The notes under the pieces: generated by a model | The model's database searches: none | Seen by the model: only the letters and a program-made list of their open reading frames with translations | What the model was told of the DNA's origin: nothing | Program-made: the position numbers and the translations under genes | Source: Verrucomicrobiota bacterium | Lineage (GTDB): Bacteria > Verrucomicrobiota > Verrucomicrobiia > Chthoniobacterales > UBA10450 | NCBI GenBank assembly: GCA_003219265.1 | Contig: QHQE01000105.1 | Span: forward strand, 1 to 34,608 | Length of the DNA: 34,608 nt | Direction of reading: 5' to 3' | Part shown: piece after piece, positions 17,408-25,958 of the stretch | Numbering within the stretch: the stretch's first letter is position 1 | How the letters are laid out: every line of letters starts with the position of its first letter

Positions 17408-19007
17408 AATAGACCTGACGAAGCTGCTCATAAGTGAGCACCACAAGATTCATCTGATCGGCGTGGCTGGGAGCGGAATGAGCGGGATCGCCGCGCTTTT
17501 GCTCGAGCTCGGGCACGAGGTTAGCGGTTCGGATAAAGTCAGCACCCTGGAGACGGATCGATTGCAGCGTCTCGGTCTGCGTTTTCGTGAAGAACATCGC
17601 GCGGAGGATGCGAGTGACGCCGAGCTCGTCATCTTTTCTTCCGCCATTAAGATCGACAATCCGATCCTGCTAAGCGCACGCGACTCTGGAAAGCCGGTCG
17701 TGCGCCGGGCCGAGGCGCTCGCTGCCATCATGCGCGGCAAGCGCGGCATCGTCATCGCTGGAATGCACGGAAAAACGACGACCTCGGCAATGGCCGCGCA
17801 CGTTCTGCGCGAAGGTGGACTGCATCCGTCACATTACGTCGGCGCGGAAATCCCGATTCTTGGGACCAACGCGCACTGGGACCCGCGTGGCGAATATTTT
17901 GTCGCGGAAGGCGACGAAAGCGATGGGACGCTCCAGTATTTTCATCCCGAACTCACCCTCATTTTGAACATTGAAGAAGAGCATCTCGATTTTTATGCCG
18001 ATCTTGCCGCCATCGAAAAAGTTTTCGCTCAGCTCATCGCGCAAACGAGCGCAACTGTTTTTTACAGCGCCGATGACGCGAACACTGCGAAATTATGCGC
18101 CGAGCGAAAAGCCGCCATCTCTTATGGTTTTTCTGAAAAAGCGGACTATCGCGGCGCCGATGTTGAGTTGCGCGATTTCGCGTCCGTTTTTCGCGTTTAT
18201 CGTCAAGGCAAACAACTTGGCGAAGCGGTGCTGAATGTTCCCGGCCAGCACAACGTCCACAATGCCATCGGCGTGATCGCGCTCGCCACCGAACTCGGGA
18301 TTGCCTTTGAAAAAATTGCCGCCTCGCTGCGCAAGTTCGAGCACGCGCGTCGTCGTTTTGAAATCAAATACGCGAGCGATCGTTTTCTCCTGGTCGATGA
18401 TTACGCGCATCATCCCACGGAAATTCGTGCCACGCTTAAGACGGCGAAATCAACCAGGCGCAAGCGTGTGCTGACCATGTTTCAGCCACATCGTTTTTCA
18501 CGAACGAAAGCGCTGTGCAAAGAATTCGGAAGCGCGTTCGATGATGCTGACCGCGTCGTGGTAACGGATATTTACGCGGCAAGTGAGGCGCCGATTCCCG
18601 AAATCAGCGGTCAAACCATCGCGGATGAAATTGTGGCGCACGGTCATGGGGGCGTGAGTTACCAGCCGCGTTTGGAATGGATGCATCGAAATGTCGGAAA
18701 CATGCTGAACTCCGGCGATCTCGTGCTGAGCCTTGGCGCGGGCAACATTCACGAGCAATTGTCGATCCTGGCCGCAGATCTCGTGATCGCAGAAAAGTTG
18801 AAAGCGATCGTCGGGGAAGAGGGCGATGTCCGCCTATACGAGCCGCTCTCTAAACACACCACTTTGCGCGTCGGCGGTCCGGCGCAGTTTTGGGTTGAAC
18901 CGCGCAATGAAAGCGCCTTCGCAGAATTGATTCGCTTTTGCCGGCACGAAACTCTTTCGCTTTTCGTCATCGGCTCGTGCGCGACGGTGGCATCCGCGGG
19001 GTGGTAG
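17391..19007 (+). CDS. murC: UDP-N-acetylmuramate--L-alanine ligase fused to N-terminal part of MurB (frameshifted)
   Basis: IHLIGVAGSGMSGIAALLLELGHEVSGSD, IAGMHGKTTTSAMAAHVL, VDDYAHHPTEIRATLKTAK; after the MurC domain the same frame continues into MurB start VRLYEPLSKHTTLRVGGPAQFWVEPRNE before terminating as SCATVASAGW*. Confidence 0.93.
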   Translation: MTRASEIDLTKLLISEHHKIHLIGVAGSGMSGIAALLLELGHEVSGSDKVSTLETDRLQRLGLRFREEHRAEDASDAELVIFSSAIKIDNPILLSARDSGKPVVRRAEALAAIMRGKRGIVIAGMHGKTTTSAMAAHVLREGGLHPSHYVGAEIPILGTNAHWDPRGEYFVAEGDESDGTLQYFHPELTLILNIEEEHLDFYADLAAIEKVFAQLIAQTSATVFYSADDANTAKLCAERKAAISYGFSEKADYRGADVELRDFASVFRVYRQGKQLGEAVLNVPGQHNVHNAIGVIALATELGIAFEKIAASLRKFEHARRRFEIKYASDRFLLVDDYAHHPTEIRATLKTAKSTRRKRVLTMFQPHRFSRTKALCKEFGSAFDDADRVVVTDIYAASEAPIPEISGQTIADEIVAHGHGGVSYQPRLEWMHRNVGNMLNSGDLVLSLGAGNIHEQLSILAADLVIAEKLKAIVGEEGDVRLYEPLSKHTTLRVGGPAQFWVEPRNESAFAELIRFCRHETLSLFVIGSCATVASAGW

Positions 19008-19672
19008 TTCATCCGTGCGGCGGCGATTTCGACCGGATCGAGATCAACGGAACCGAAATCACAGCGGGCGTCGGCGCAAAACTAAAAGAACTTGCATACG
19101 CCGGAAAAGCGGCCGGCTTGACTGGCCTCGAATGGATGGAAGGAATTCCCGGCGCGATTGGCGGCGCGTTGCGCATGAACGCGGGCGCGATGGGCGCGCA
19201 AACTTTTGAAAACGTGGTGCGTCTTCGTTATCTTGATGCCAACGGCGAAGCGCACACGAAAAACCGCGACGAACTGGAAGTGCACTATCGCAACGTGCCG
19301 ATCTTGGAACAAAACTACGCGGTCCGCGCGGTTTTTCGCGGCCAGGCGGCGCCGGCCGAGGAGATCGTGCGCAAACTGAAAGCGTCTCAGGAAAAGCGGC
19401 GCTCTTCGCAGCCGATGGCCAAAAGCGCGGGCTGCATTTTCAAAAATCCAGGCCCTTGTCCGGCGGGGAAACTTATCGATGAGCTGGGGTTGAAACATTC
19501 GCGCGTGGGAAATGCGCGCGTCTCCGAAGTGCACGGCAATTTCATCGTCAACGATGGCGGCGCGACCGCATCGGAAATGCTTGAGTTGATTGACAAGATC
19601 AAAGCGACCGCGCGCGCAAAGCGTGGGATCGAGCTGGAGACGGAAGTTAAAATCGTGGGAGAACCGGCATGA
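18975..19672 (+). pseudogene. murB: UDP-N-acetylenolpyruvoylglucosamine reductase, C-terminal part (out of frame with its N-terminus)
   Basis: LVRDGGIRGVVVHP...GLTGLEWMEGIPGAIGGALRMNAGAMGAQTFENV...SAGCIFKNPGPCPAGKLIDELGLK...VSEVHGNFIVNDGGATASEM; ORF track starts it at 18938 with non-homologous residues. Confidence 0.85.
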
Positions 19673-19703
19673 TTGAGGACGCGCAACGCTGGAGGGCGAT
19701 GTC

Positions 19704-20639
19704 ATGACGTCCGAAATTTCCGGCCAGAAAATTGCCGTGCTCATGGGCGGGCCGGGGTTGGAACGCGAAGTTTCGCTCGCGACTGGTCGCGGTGTCTCAA
19801 AAGCACTGCGCTCGTTAGGCGCCGAGGTCGTGGATATCGATGTCCAGGATAAAAATTTCAAACTCCCGGAGGATGTCGATCTTGCCTTCGTCGCGCTGCA
19901 CGGGACCTTCGGCGAAGACGGGCAGGTGCAAAAAATTCTCGAAGATCGCCGCGTCCCCTACACCGGTGACGGCGTTGAAGAAAGCCGGCTTGCTTTCGAT
20001 AAGATTCGCTCCAAAGAAGAATTCCGCGAGCACGGTGTGAACACGCCGGAGTGGGAGACGTTGCAAGTTTACCGGCATCCACGCATGGAACCGCCGTTTG
20101 TGGTCAAAGCGCCGCGACAAGGATCGACCGTCGGTGTTTATATTGTCAAGGCGTCCGACGAGATCGAAAACGCGGTTGTCAAGGCAGCGGAATACGATTG
20201 GGAACTGTTGATCGAGAAATTTATTTCGGGCCGCGAGCTGACCATCGGCATTCTAGGTAATCAAGCATTGCCCATTCTCGAGATCATTCCGAAGGGCGGT
20301 TTCTACGATTTCTCGAACAAGTACCCGTTTCTGAATCCGCAAGCCGGCGGCGGCGCGCAGCACGTTTGTCCGGCGAAAATTCCAGACGAGCAAACGTGCG
20401 CCATTCAGGAGCTCGCTTTGCGCGCGCATCGCGCGCTCGGTTTGCAAGTTTATTCGCGCGTTGATGTGATTTTGTCCGAAACCGGTGAGCCGTTCGTGTT
20501 GGAAGTAAACACGATTCCCGGGATGACCGAAGCGAGTCTGCTACCCGAAGCGGCCGGGGCCGCGGGAATCAATTATGTCGATCTTTGCGTGCGCATCATC
20601 GCACTCTCACGTGCGCGGATGGGGAGGAGTGCGAAATGA
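19704..20639 (+). CDS. ddl: D-alanine--D-alanine ligase
   Basis: IAVLMGGPGLEREVSLATG, HGTFGEDGQVQKILE, PYTGDGVEESRLAFDK, FVVKAPRQGSTVGV, YSRVDVILSETGEPFVLEVNTIPGMTEASLLPEAA. Confidence 0.96.
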   Translation: MTSEISGQKIAVLMGGPGLEREVSLATGRGVSKALRSLGAEVVDIDVQDKNFKLPEDVDLAFVALHGTFGEDGQVQKILEDRRVPYTGDGVEESRLAFDKIRSKEEFREHGVNTPEWETLQVYRHPRMEPPFVVKAPRQGSTVGVYIVKASDEIENAVVKAAEYDWELLIEKFISGRELTIGILGNQALPILEIIPKGGFYDFSNKYPFLNPQAGGGAQHVCPAKIPDEQTCAIQELALRAHRALGLQVYSRVDVILSETGEPFVLEVNTIPGMTEASLLPEAAGAAGINYVDLCVRIIALSRARMGRSAK

Positions 20640-21709
20640 GACGCCGCCCGGAACCTCCTCGCGCCCGCAATCGGCGCGTCTCGAATTGGCGGCAGCGACG
20701 CCAGCAACATTTGCTCGATGTGAAGGTCCGCTCGCGCAAAGCGACGCAGCACCGGAATCGGCGCGTGCTGGTGGTCGTTTCCAAAGTCGTGCTGGCATGC
20801 GTGCTGTGCATCGGCCTCTATATTGGCGTGCGGTGGGGAGCGGAGCGTTTGTTCTTTGAGAATCCGGATTACCAAGTGAGCACGATCGAAGTGCAGACAG
20901 ATGGCACCCTGCAACGGGAGCAGATTTTGAAAGTGGCCGATGTGCGTGAGGGCGAAAATATTTTTCGCGTGAACCTGGCCCGCGTACACAATCAGCTCCA
21001 GCAGCTTCCGCAAGTCGATGAGGTGCAAGTGATGCGCAAATTGCCGGGCGAAATAGATATTCATGTGATCGAGCGAAAGCCGGTGGCCTGGATCACGGAT
21101 GAAAAACAAATTGTCGATCCGTTTGCCTCCGGCGCCGCTTTTCTGGTGGACGCGCGCGGAGTTTTGATGAAAGAAAAGAAATTGCTGCCAGAATATCTGG
21201 GACTGCCGCTCATTACCGGATGCGCGAGCGAGCCGCTCGAGGCCGGCAAAGTCGTCGAATCGTTTGAAGCAAAAGCGGCGCTGGAACTTCTGCGCCTGAG
21301 CACGCGCAGCTTTATGCAGACGCGTTTCCAGATTCGCGAGATCGATGTTTCCAAAGGTTACTGCCTGCTCGTGACGGACAAAAATCATACGCGCGTCACC
21401 TTCGGCTTTGAGAATCTCGAGGCGCAGTTGCAGCGATTGGAGCAGTTTCTGGTTTACTCGGATGATTCGAAGCGCGAACTCGCGACCGTGACCTTGCTCG
21501 TGCAACGGAACATTCCGGTGACCTTTACCAAATCGGCCGCCACGATCATCAATGACACGATCGACCCCGATGCGGCGCCGCGCATTTTCAAGGCGATGCC
21601 GGTGCAGTCGACGGCCAAGAGTGCGCCCTCTTCGGCGAAAGCACATGCGAATCCGAAACCGGTTCCGGTGCGACGCGCCATTCCGGTCGAACAGCGGAGG
21701 AAGGACTAA
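20636..21709 (+). CDS. ftsQ: FtsQ-like cell division protein (POTRA)
   Basis: Basic cytoplasmic N-terminus, TM VVSKVVLACVLCIGLYIGV, POTRA-like STIEVQTDGTLQREQILKVADVREGENIFRVNLARVHNQLQQLPQVDEVQVMRKLPGEIDIHVIERKPVAW; ATG at 20636 overlaps ddl stop, GGGGAGG upstream. Confidence 0.88.
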   Translation: MRRRPEPPRARNRRVSNWRQRRQQHLLDVKVRSRKATQHRNRRVLVVVSKVVLACVLCIGLYIGVRWGAERLFFENPDYQVSTIEVQTDGTLQREQILKVADVREGENIFRVNLARVHNQLQQLPQVDEVQVMRKLPGEIDIHVIERKPVAWITDEKQIVDPFASGAAFLVDARGVLMKEKKLLPEYLGLPLITGCASEPLEAGKVVESFEAKAALELLRLSTRSFMQTRFQIREIDVSKGYCLLVTDKNHTRVTFGFENLEAQLQRLEQFLVYSDDSKRELATVTLLVQRNIPVTFTKSAATIINDTIDPDAAPRIFKAMPVQSTAKSAPSSAKAHANPKPVPVRRAIPVEQRRKD

Positions 21710-21714
21710 CCAAC

Positions 21715-22923
21715 ATGGCGACCAGTGATTTGATGGTCGGTCTCGAAATTGGCACGTCGAAAATTTGCGTGGTCGTCGGCGAAAGCCGGACCGATGGCAC
21801 GATTAAGCTCCTTGGTGTCGGCCAGGCGCCTTCGCGTGGCGTGCGCAAAGGCGAGATCGTCGATTTTGAGACAGCGATGAAATGCGTGCACGAAGCTGTG
21901 GTCGATGCAGAACAAAAAAGCGACGTCATGATTCGGAGCGTTTACGTCTGCGTGGCCGGGGCGCACATTCAAAGTTTCAATAACCGCGGCTGCGTGACAC
22001 GTCCGGAAGACCATGATGAGATCGATGAGCAGGACGTCGAGGATGTAAAAATCAGCGCGCGCGAAGTAAGCATCCCCGCGCAAAACGCCTTCCTCCATTC
22101 AATCATCCAGCATTACCATGTCGATGGACAGGATGGCGTTCTCAATCCGATCGGGATGCTGGGCGAAAAACTGGAAGCCGATTTTCACATCATCCACGGA
22201 GTGCGCACCCGCATTCAAAACACCATCCGGTGCGTGAAAGAGCTGCCGCTCGATGTCGAGGACGTGGTCTTCAGCGCGCTTGCTTCGGCGCAGGTTGTGC
22301 TCACCCAGCACCAAAAAAATCTCGGCGCCCTTGTCATCGATATTGGCGGAGGCACGACCGATTACATTCTTTATGTCGATGGAGCGGTGAAGCAGAGCGG
22401 CGTCTTCGCCGTGGGCGGCGATCACATTACCAACGACATCTCGATGGGGCTGCGCATTCCCATGACCCGCGCCGAAAAATTAAAGATCGAGGAGGGAAGC
22501 GTCGTTCTCGGTAATTGTTTGCCGGGCGAAACGATCCTGTTGAAAGACGATTCCGGTTTCGCCGGCAAAGAAGTCGAACGCGAAACGCTCAACACGATTA
22601 TTCATTTGCGTCTGCGTGAAACCTTGGAACTCCTCAAACGCAAACTCGAGGAGGAATCGTTCATCAATTACCTCGGCGCGGGCATTTTCATTACCGGCGG
22701 ATGCAGTCTTCTTAACGGCATCGATCATCTGGCGGGAGAGGTCTTCGAAATGCCGGCGCACGTGGCGCACGCGCAAACCATGTCGGGACTCACTTCCGCG
22801 TTCGAGAACCCGCAATTCTCCACCGCCATCGGACTGATCAAATACGCGCAAGCGGTGCAAGCGGACCGGCCGCGGCGCGGGATCGGTCGAATTTTCGGGA
22901 AATTTTTCAGCGGCATGCGATGA
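21715..22923 (+). CDS. ftsA: Cell division protein FtsA
   Basis: VGLEIGTSKICVVVGE, ALVIDIGGGTTDYILY, GAGIFITGGCSLLNGI; C-terminal amphipathic GIGRIFGKFFSGMR. Confidence 0.95.
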   Translation: MATSDLMVGLEIGTSKICVVVGESRTDGTIKLLGVGQAPSRGVRKGEIVDFETAMKCVHEAVVDAEQKSDVMIRSVYVCVAGAHIQSFNNRGCVTRPEDHDEIDEQDVEDVKISAREVSIPAQNAFLHSIIQHYHVDGQDGVLNPIGMLGEKLEADFHIIHGVRTRIQNTIRCVKELPLDVEDVVFSALASAQVVLTQHQKNLGALVIDIGGGTTDYILYVDGAVKQSGVFAVGGDHITNDISMGLRIPMTRAEKLKIEEGSVVLGNCLPGETILLKDDSGFAGKEVERETLNTIIHLRLRETLELLKRKLEEESFINYLGAGIFITGGCSLLNGIDHLAGEVFEMPAHVAHAQTMSGLTSAFENPQFSTAIGLIKYAQAVQADRPRRGIGRIFGKFFSGMR

Positions 22924-22941
22924 GCAAACGAGGTTCTATTT

Positions 22942-23002
22942 TGGAGGGACGCACGCCGTGGCGTCCCACTATTTCAGGGACGGGACAGCGCCCGTCCCTC
23001 CA
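22942..23002. repeat. Nested palindromic intergenic element between ftsA and ftsZ
   Basis: Outer arms TGGAGGGACG (22942-22951)/CGTCCCTCCA (22993-23002); inner hairpins GGGACGC...GCGTCCC (22946-22967) and AGGGACGGG-acagcg-CCCGTCCCT (22976-22999). Confidence 0.8.
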
Positions 23003-23021
23003 GGTTTAGAATGAACAATCA

Positions 23022-24425
23022 ATGATTCAGCTCAGCAAAAATTACAGCTTGCCCGAACGCGAGGAAGAAATCGTCCCGATCAAAGTCGTGGGCGTGGGCG
23101 GCGCCGGTTCGAACGCGCTCGATCGCATCCTTCTCGATGGCTTGGAGCGAGCCGACCTGATTGCGGTCAACACCGATGTGCAATCGCTGGCCAGTTCGGT
23201 GGCGGCGCACAAAGTGCAACTCGGTCGCTCGGTTACGCGCGGCCTCGGCGCGGGCGGCGATCCGGAACTTGGTTATCAATCGGCGGTGGAATCGGCCGAC
23301 GAGATCCGGCAGGCGCTGGTCGATGCGCGAATGATTTTTATTTGCGTGGGGCTCGGCGGTGGAACTGGTTCGGGCGCTGCGCCGTTTGTCGCGCAGCTCG
23401 GGCGGGAAGCCGGTTCACTCGTCATTGCTTTTGCGACGCTGCCATTTTCCTTCGAGGGCAAACGCCGCGGCGCCCAAGCCCAGGAAGCGTTTGCGCGGTT
23501 AAACGAAATCGCTCACGCCGTTATCTGTTTCGAGAACGATCGCATGGCCGACATGGTCGCGCCGAAAGCGGGCATTCATCAAGCCTTTGCCATTGCCGAC
23601 ATCACCATTAGTCAAAGCGTGCGCTCGATTGTAAATCTAATCCAGCGGCCCGGACTCATCCGCATCGGCTTCGATGATTTGCTGGCCGCGTTGCGCAGTC
23701 GCGACGGTCGCTGCCTCTTTGGTTTCGGTGAATCAGATTCCGATAACCGCGTGCATGACGCGCTTGCGCAGGCGCTCAAAAATCCGCTGCTGGATCGCGG
23801 CCGCGCGTTGGCGAACGCGGCGCACGTGCTCGTTCAGATCGCGGGAGGGCCTGGCATGACGTTATCGGAAGTGGAAATCTTGATGCACGAGCTCGGGCGC
23901 CACGTGAACGACCAGACACAGATTCTTTTTGGAACGGCGGTGGACGGGCGAATGGGAAACCGCTTGAGCGTCACCATCATCAGTTCGCTCGCCGGAGATA
24001 GTGATTCAATCCAGCAGACCAAGCCGGCGAAGAGCAGCGTTTCGATGCCACCGGTCTGGGAACAACCGGCGGAGCCGTCGCCGAAGATTGAGATCATGCC
24101 GGAACCAGTTGTCACTGAAACGCACTCGAAGCCTGCTCATCTCATTGCGTTTGAGCAACCGGCGACGGCTGACGTCGAACCGCCACCGCCAGTGTCCGTA
24201 GCGAAAAAAACTGCAAGCGCGCCGCGATTGATCGTGCCAAAGAAAAAGCCGTTGCCCATAGAGGAAGCGAAGCCAGCCGCGGAAAAATCCGTCCAAGCCA
24301 AGCAGGAGGTCTTGCAATTCGAGCCGGTCACGCGCGGTCGTTTTGAAAAAAGCGAGCCGACGATTGTGGAAGGTCAGGACCTGGATGTCCCGACCTTCTT
24401 GCGGAAAAAGGTCCGCGTGAAATAA
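23022..24425 (+). CDS. ftsZ: Cell division protein FtsZ
   Basis: VVGVGGAGSNALDRIL, VGLGGGTGSGAAPFVA, PFSFEGKRR, FENDRMADM; long linker; conserved C-terminal peptide DVPTFLRKKVRVK. Confidence 0.96.
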   Translation: MIQLSKNYSLPEREEEIVPIKVVGVGGAGSNALDRILLDGLERADLIAVNTDVQSLASSVAAHKVQLGRSVTRGLGAGGDPELGYQSAVESADEIRQALVDARMIFICVGLGGGTGSGAAPFVAQLGREAGSLVIAFATLPFSFEGKRRGAQAQEAFARLNEIAHAVICFENDRMADMVAPKAGIHQAFAIADITISQSVRSIVNLIQRPGLIRIGFDDLLAALRSRDGRCLFGFGESDSDNRVHDALAQALKNPLLDRGRALANAAHVLVQIAGGPGMTLSEVEILMHELGRHVNDQTQILFGTAVDGRMGNRLSVTIISSLAGDSDSIQQTKPAKSSVSMPPVWEQPAEPSPKIEIMPEPVVTETHSKPAHLIAFEQPATADVEPPPPVSVAKKTASAPRLIVPKKKPLPIEEAKPAAEKSVQAKQEVLQFEPVTRGRFEKSEPTIVEGQDLDVPTFLRKKVRVK

Positions 24426-24445
24426 TCGCGCGTCGCGCGATTATT
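24421..24445. terminator. Perfect palindrome, candidate bidirectional terminator
   Basis: AATAATCGCGCG-T-CGCGCGATTATT (12-bp perfect arms), spans stop codons of ftsZ (+) and the M20 gene (-). Confidence 0.75.
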
Positions 24446-25781
24446 TCTTCATCAGTTCGAGCACCGCGCTCGTCATGCCGATAATGCCGACGCGAATCGT
24501 TGGCTCTGGAACAGGCGCGAATTTGCTTGAGTGCAAGCTTGGCAGCAGCGTGCCGTTCTTTTTGCTGTCGGCAATTTTTGCCGGATCGACCGCGCCGATC
24601 CAGAAATCGCATGCCGGGATCGAGTGATCGGGCAGGCTGTATTCGGAAAAATCTTCACCGCCCATCGTCGGATCGCTTGCTTCGACATTGTTGGCGCCTA
24701 ATTGCTTTTTCCACACGGCGACGAGACGCTTCGTCAGATCGGGATTGTTGTAAGTCGCGGGCGTAAATTGATCTTTTAGTAGATCGACAGTCGGTGCGCG
24801 CTCGGGCGGAATTCCCGCAGCGACGGCGCAGCCTTTCGTGATCCGATCAATTGCCGCCAGGACGCGATCGCGCACGTCGGATTTATAAGTGCGCACGGTC
24901 AGCTGCATTTTCACTTCATCGGGAATGATGTTGTGTTTGGTCCCGCCCTGAATCGATCCCACGGTGACAACGATTGGATCGATCGGATTATTTTCGCGGC
25001 TGGCAATGGTTTGCAGCGCCATGATGATTTCCGCCGAAAGCACGATCGGGTCTTTCGTTTTGTGAGGATAGGCGCCGTGCCCGCCCACGCCGCGCACGGT
25101 GATGTTTACCGAATCGACATTTGCGTAGGTGTAACCCCCCGTGACGCCGATTTTTCCTGTTTCCAGAAACGCGTTGTCGTGATACCCGAGCGCGAAATTC
25201 GGTTTCCCAAACCGTGTATAAAGTCCCGCTTTCAGTAGCGCTCTCGCGCCGTTACCCGTTTCCTCGGCCGGTTGCCCGACAAACATGATCGTGCCTTGCC
25301 ATTGATCCCGCAGTCGTTGCAATACGCGCACTGTGCCGATGAACACCGCCATGTGCGCATCGTGCCCGCACGCATGTGCTACGTGCACCTCTTTGCCTTC
25401 GTCATTTTTCGTGACGACTTTGCTCGCGTAAGGCAAGCCGGTTTCCTCTTCCACGGGCAACGCGTCCATGTCCGTGCGCACGAGAACGGTCGGGCCCTCG
25501 CCATTTTTCATTAGGCCAACGACGCCATAACCTTTCATCGCCGGATTGTCGTACTTGCCGAAATGGTCAGTCACTTCGCAACCGGCAGCGCGCAATTCCT
25601 TCGCAATTAGCGCCGATGTCTGCTCTTCGTGTCCCGACAATTCCGGATGACTGTGAATGTCCTTGTAAATTGCGAGCAACGAGGGCAGCTCACTCGCCGC
25701 GATGTTTTCGAGCGACGGCTGTTGCGCGAACGCGGATACCGAAAAGATCAGACACAAGATCGACAACGAACAAATCTTCAT
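24441..25781 (-). CDS. M20-family amidohydrolase/peptidase, secreted
   Basis: Signal peptide MKICSLSILCLIFSVSAFAQ; HSHPELSGHE, VRTDMDALPVEEETGLPYAS, HACGHDAHMAVFIGT, QPAEETGNGARALL, HNIIPDEVKMQLTVRT, GGEDFSEY. Start at 25781 rather than 25871. Confidence 0.92.
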   Translation of the reverse strand: MKICSLSILCLIFSVSAFAQQPSLENIAASELPSLLAIYKDIHSHPELSGHEEQTSALIAKELRAAGCEVTDHFGKYDNPAMKGYGVVGLMKNGEGPTVLVRTDMDALPVEEETGLPYASKVVTKNDEGKEVHVAHACGHDAHMAVFIGTVRVLQRLRDQWQGTIMFVGQPAEETGNGARALLKAGLYTRFGKPNFALGYHDNAFLETGKIGVTGGYTYANVDSVNITVRGVGGHGAYPHKTKDPIVLSAEIIMALQTIASRENNPIDPIVVTVGSIQGGTKHNIIPDEVKMQLTVRTYKSDVRDRVLAAIDRITKGCAVAAGIPPERAPTVDLLKDQFTPATYNNPDLTKRLVAVWKKQLGANNVEASDPTMGGEDFSEYSLPDHSIPACDFWIGAVDPAKIADSKKNGTLLPSLHSSKFAPVPEPTIRVGIIGMTSAVLELMKK

Positions 25782-25865
25782 CCCGCACTTATAACAGAAC
25801 GGTTGAGGTAGCGCACGCGTATCGCGTCTGGTTCGGCATCCCGCCGAAACGAACGTTTCTGATTT

Positions 25866-25953
25866 ATCCACAGATTACAGAGATTAACGCAGATTATTTT
25901 CAGGCTTTGGCCTTCCGATTTTGAATCTGTGAAAATCTGCGCAATCTGTGGAT
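25866..25953. repeat. Intergenic inverted repeat upstream of polymerase gene
   Basis: ATCCACAGATT (25866-25876) / AATCTGTGGAT (25943-25953), with additional CAGATT/AATCTG copies inside. Confidence 0.75.
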
Positions 25954-25958
25954 GACTC

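Noticed and set aside
20573-21646. 357-aa minus-strand ORF antisense to ftsQ
   Set aside because: Arg/His-rich shadow ORF; ftsQ on the + strand has TM, POTRA and a ribosome-binding site.
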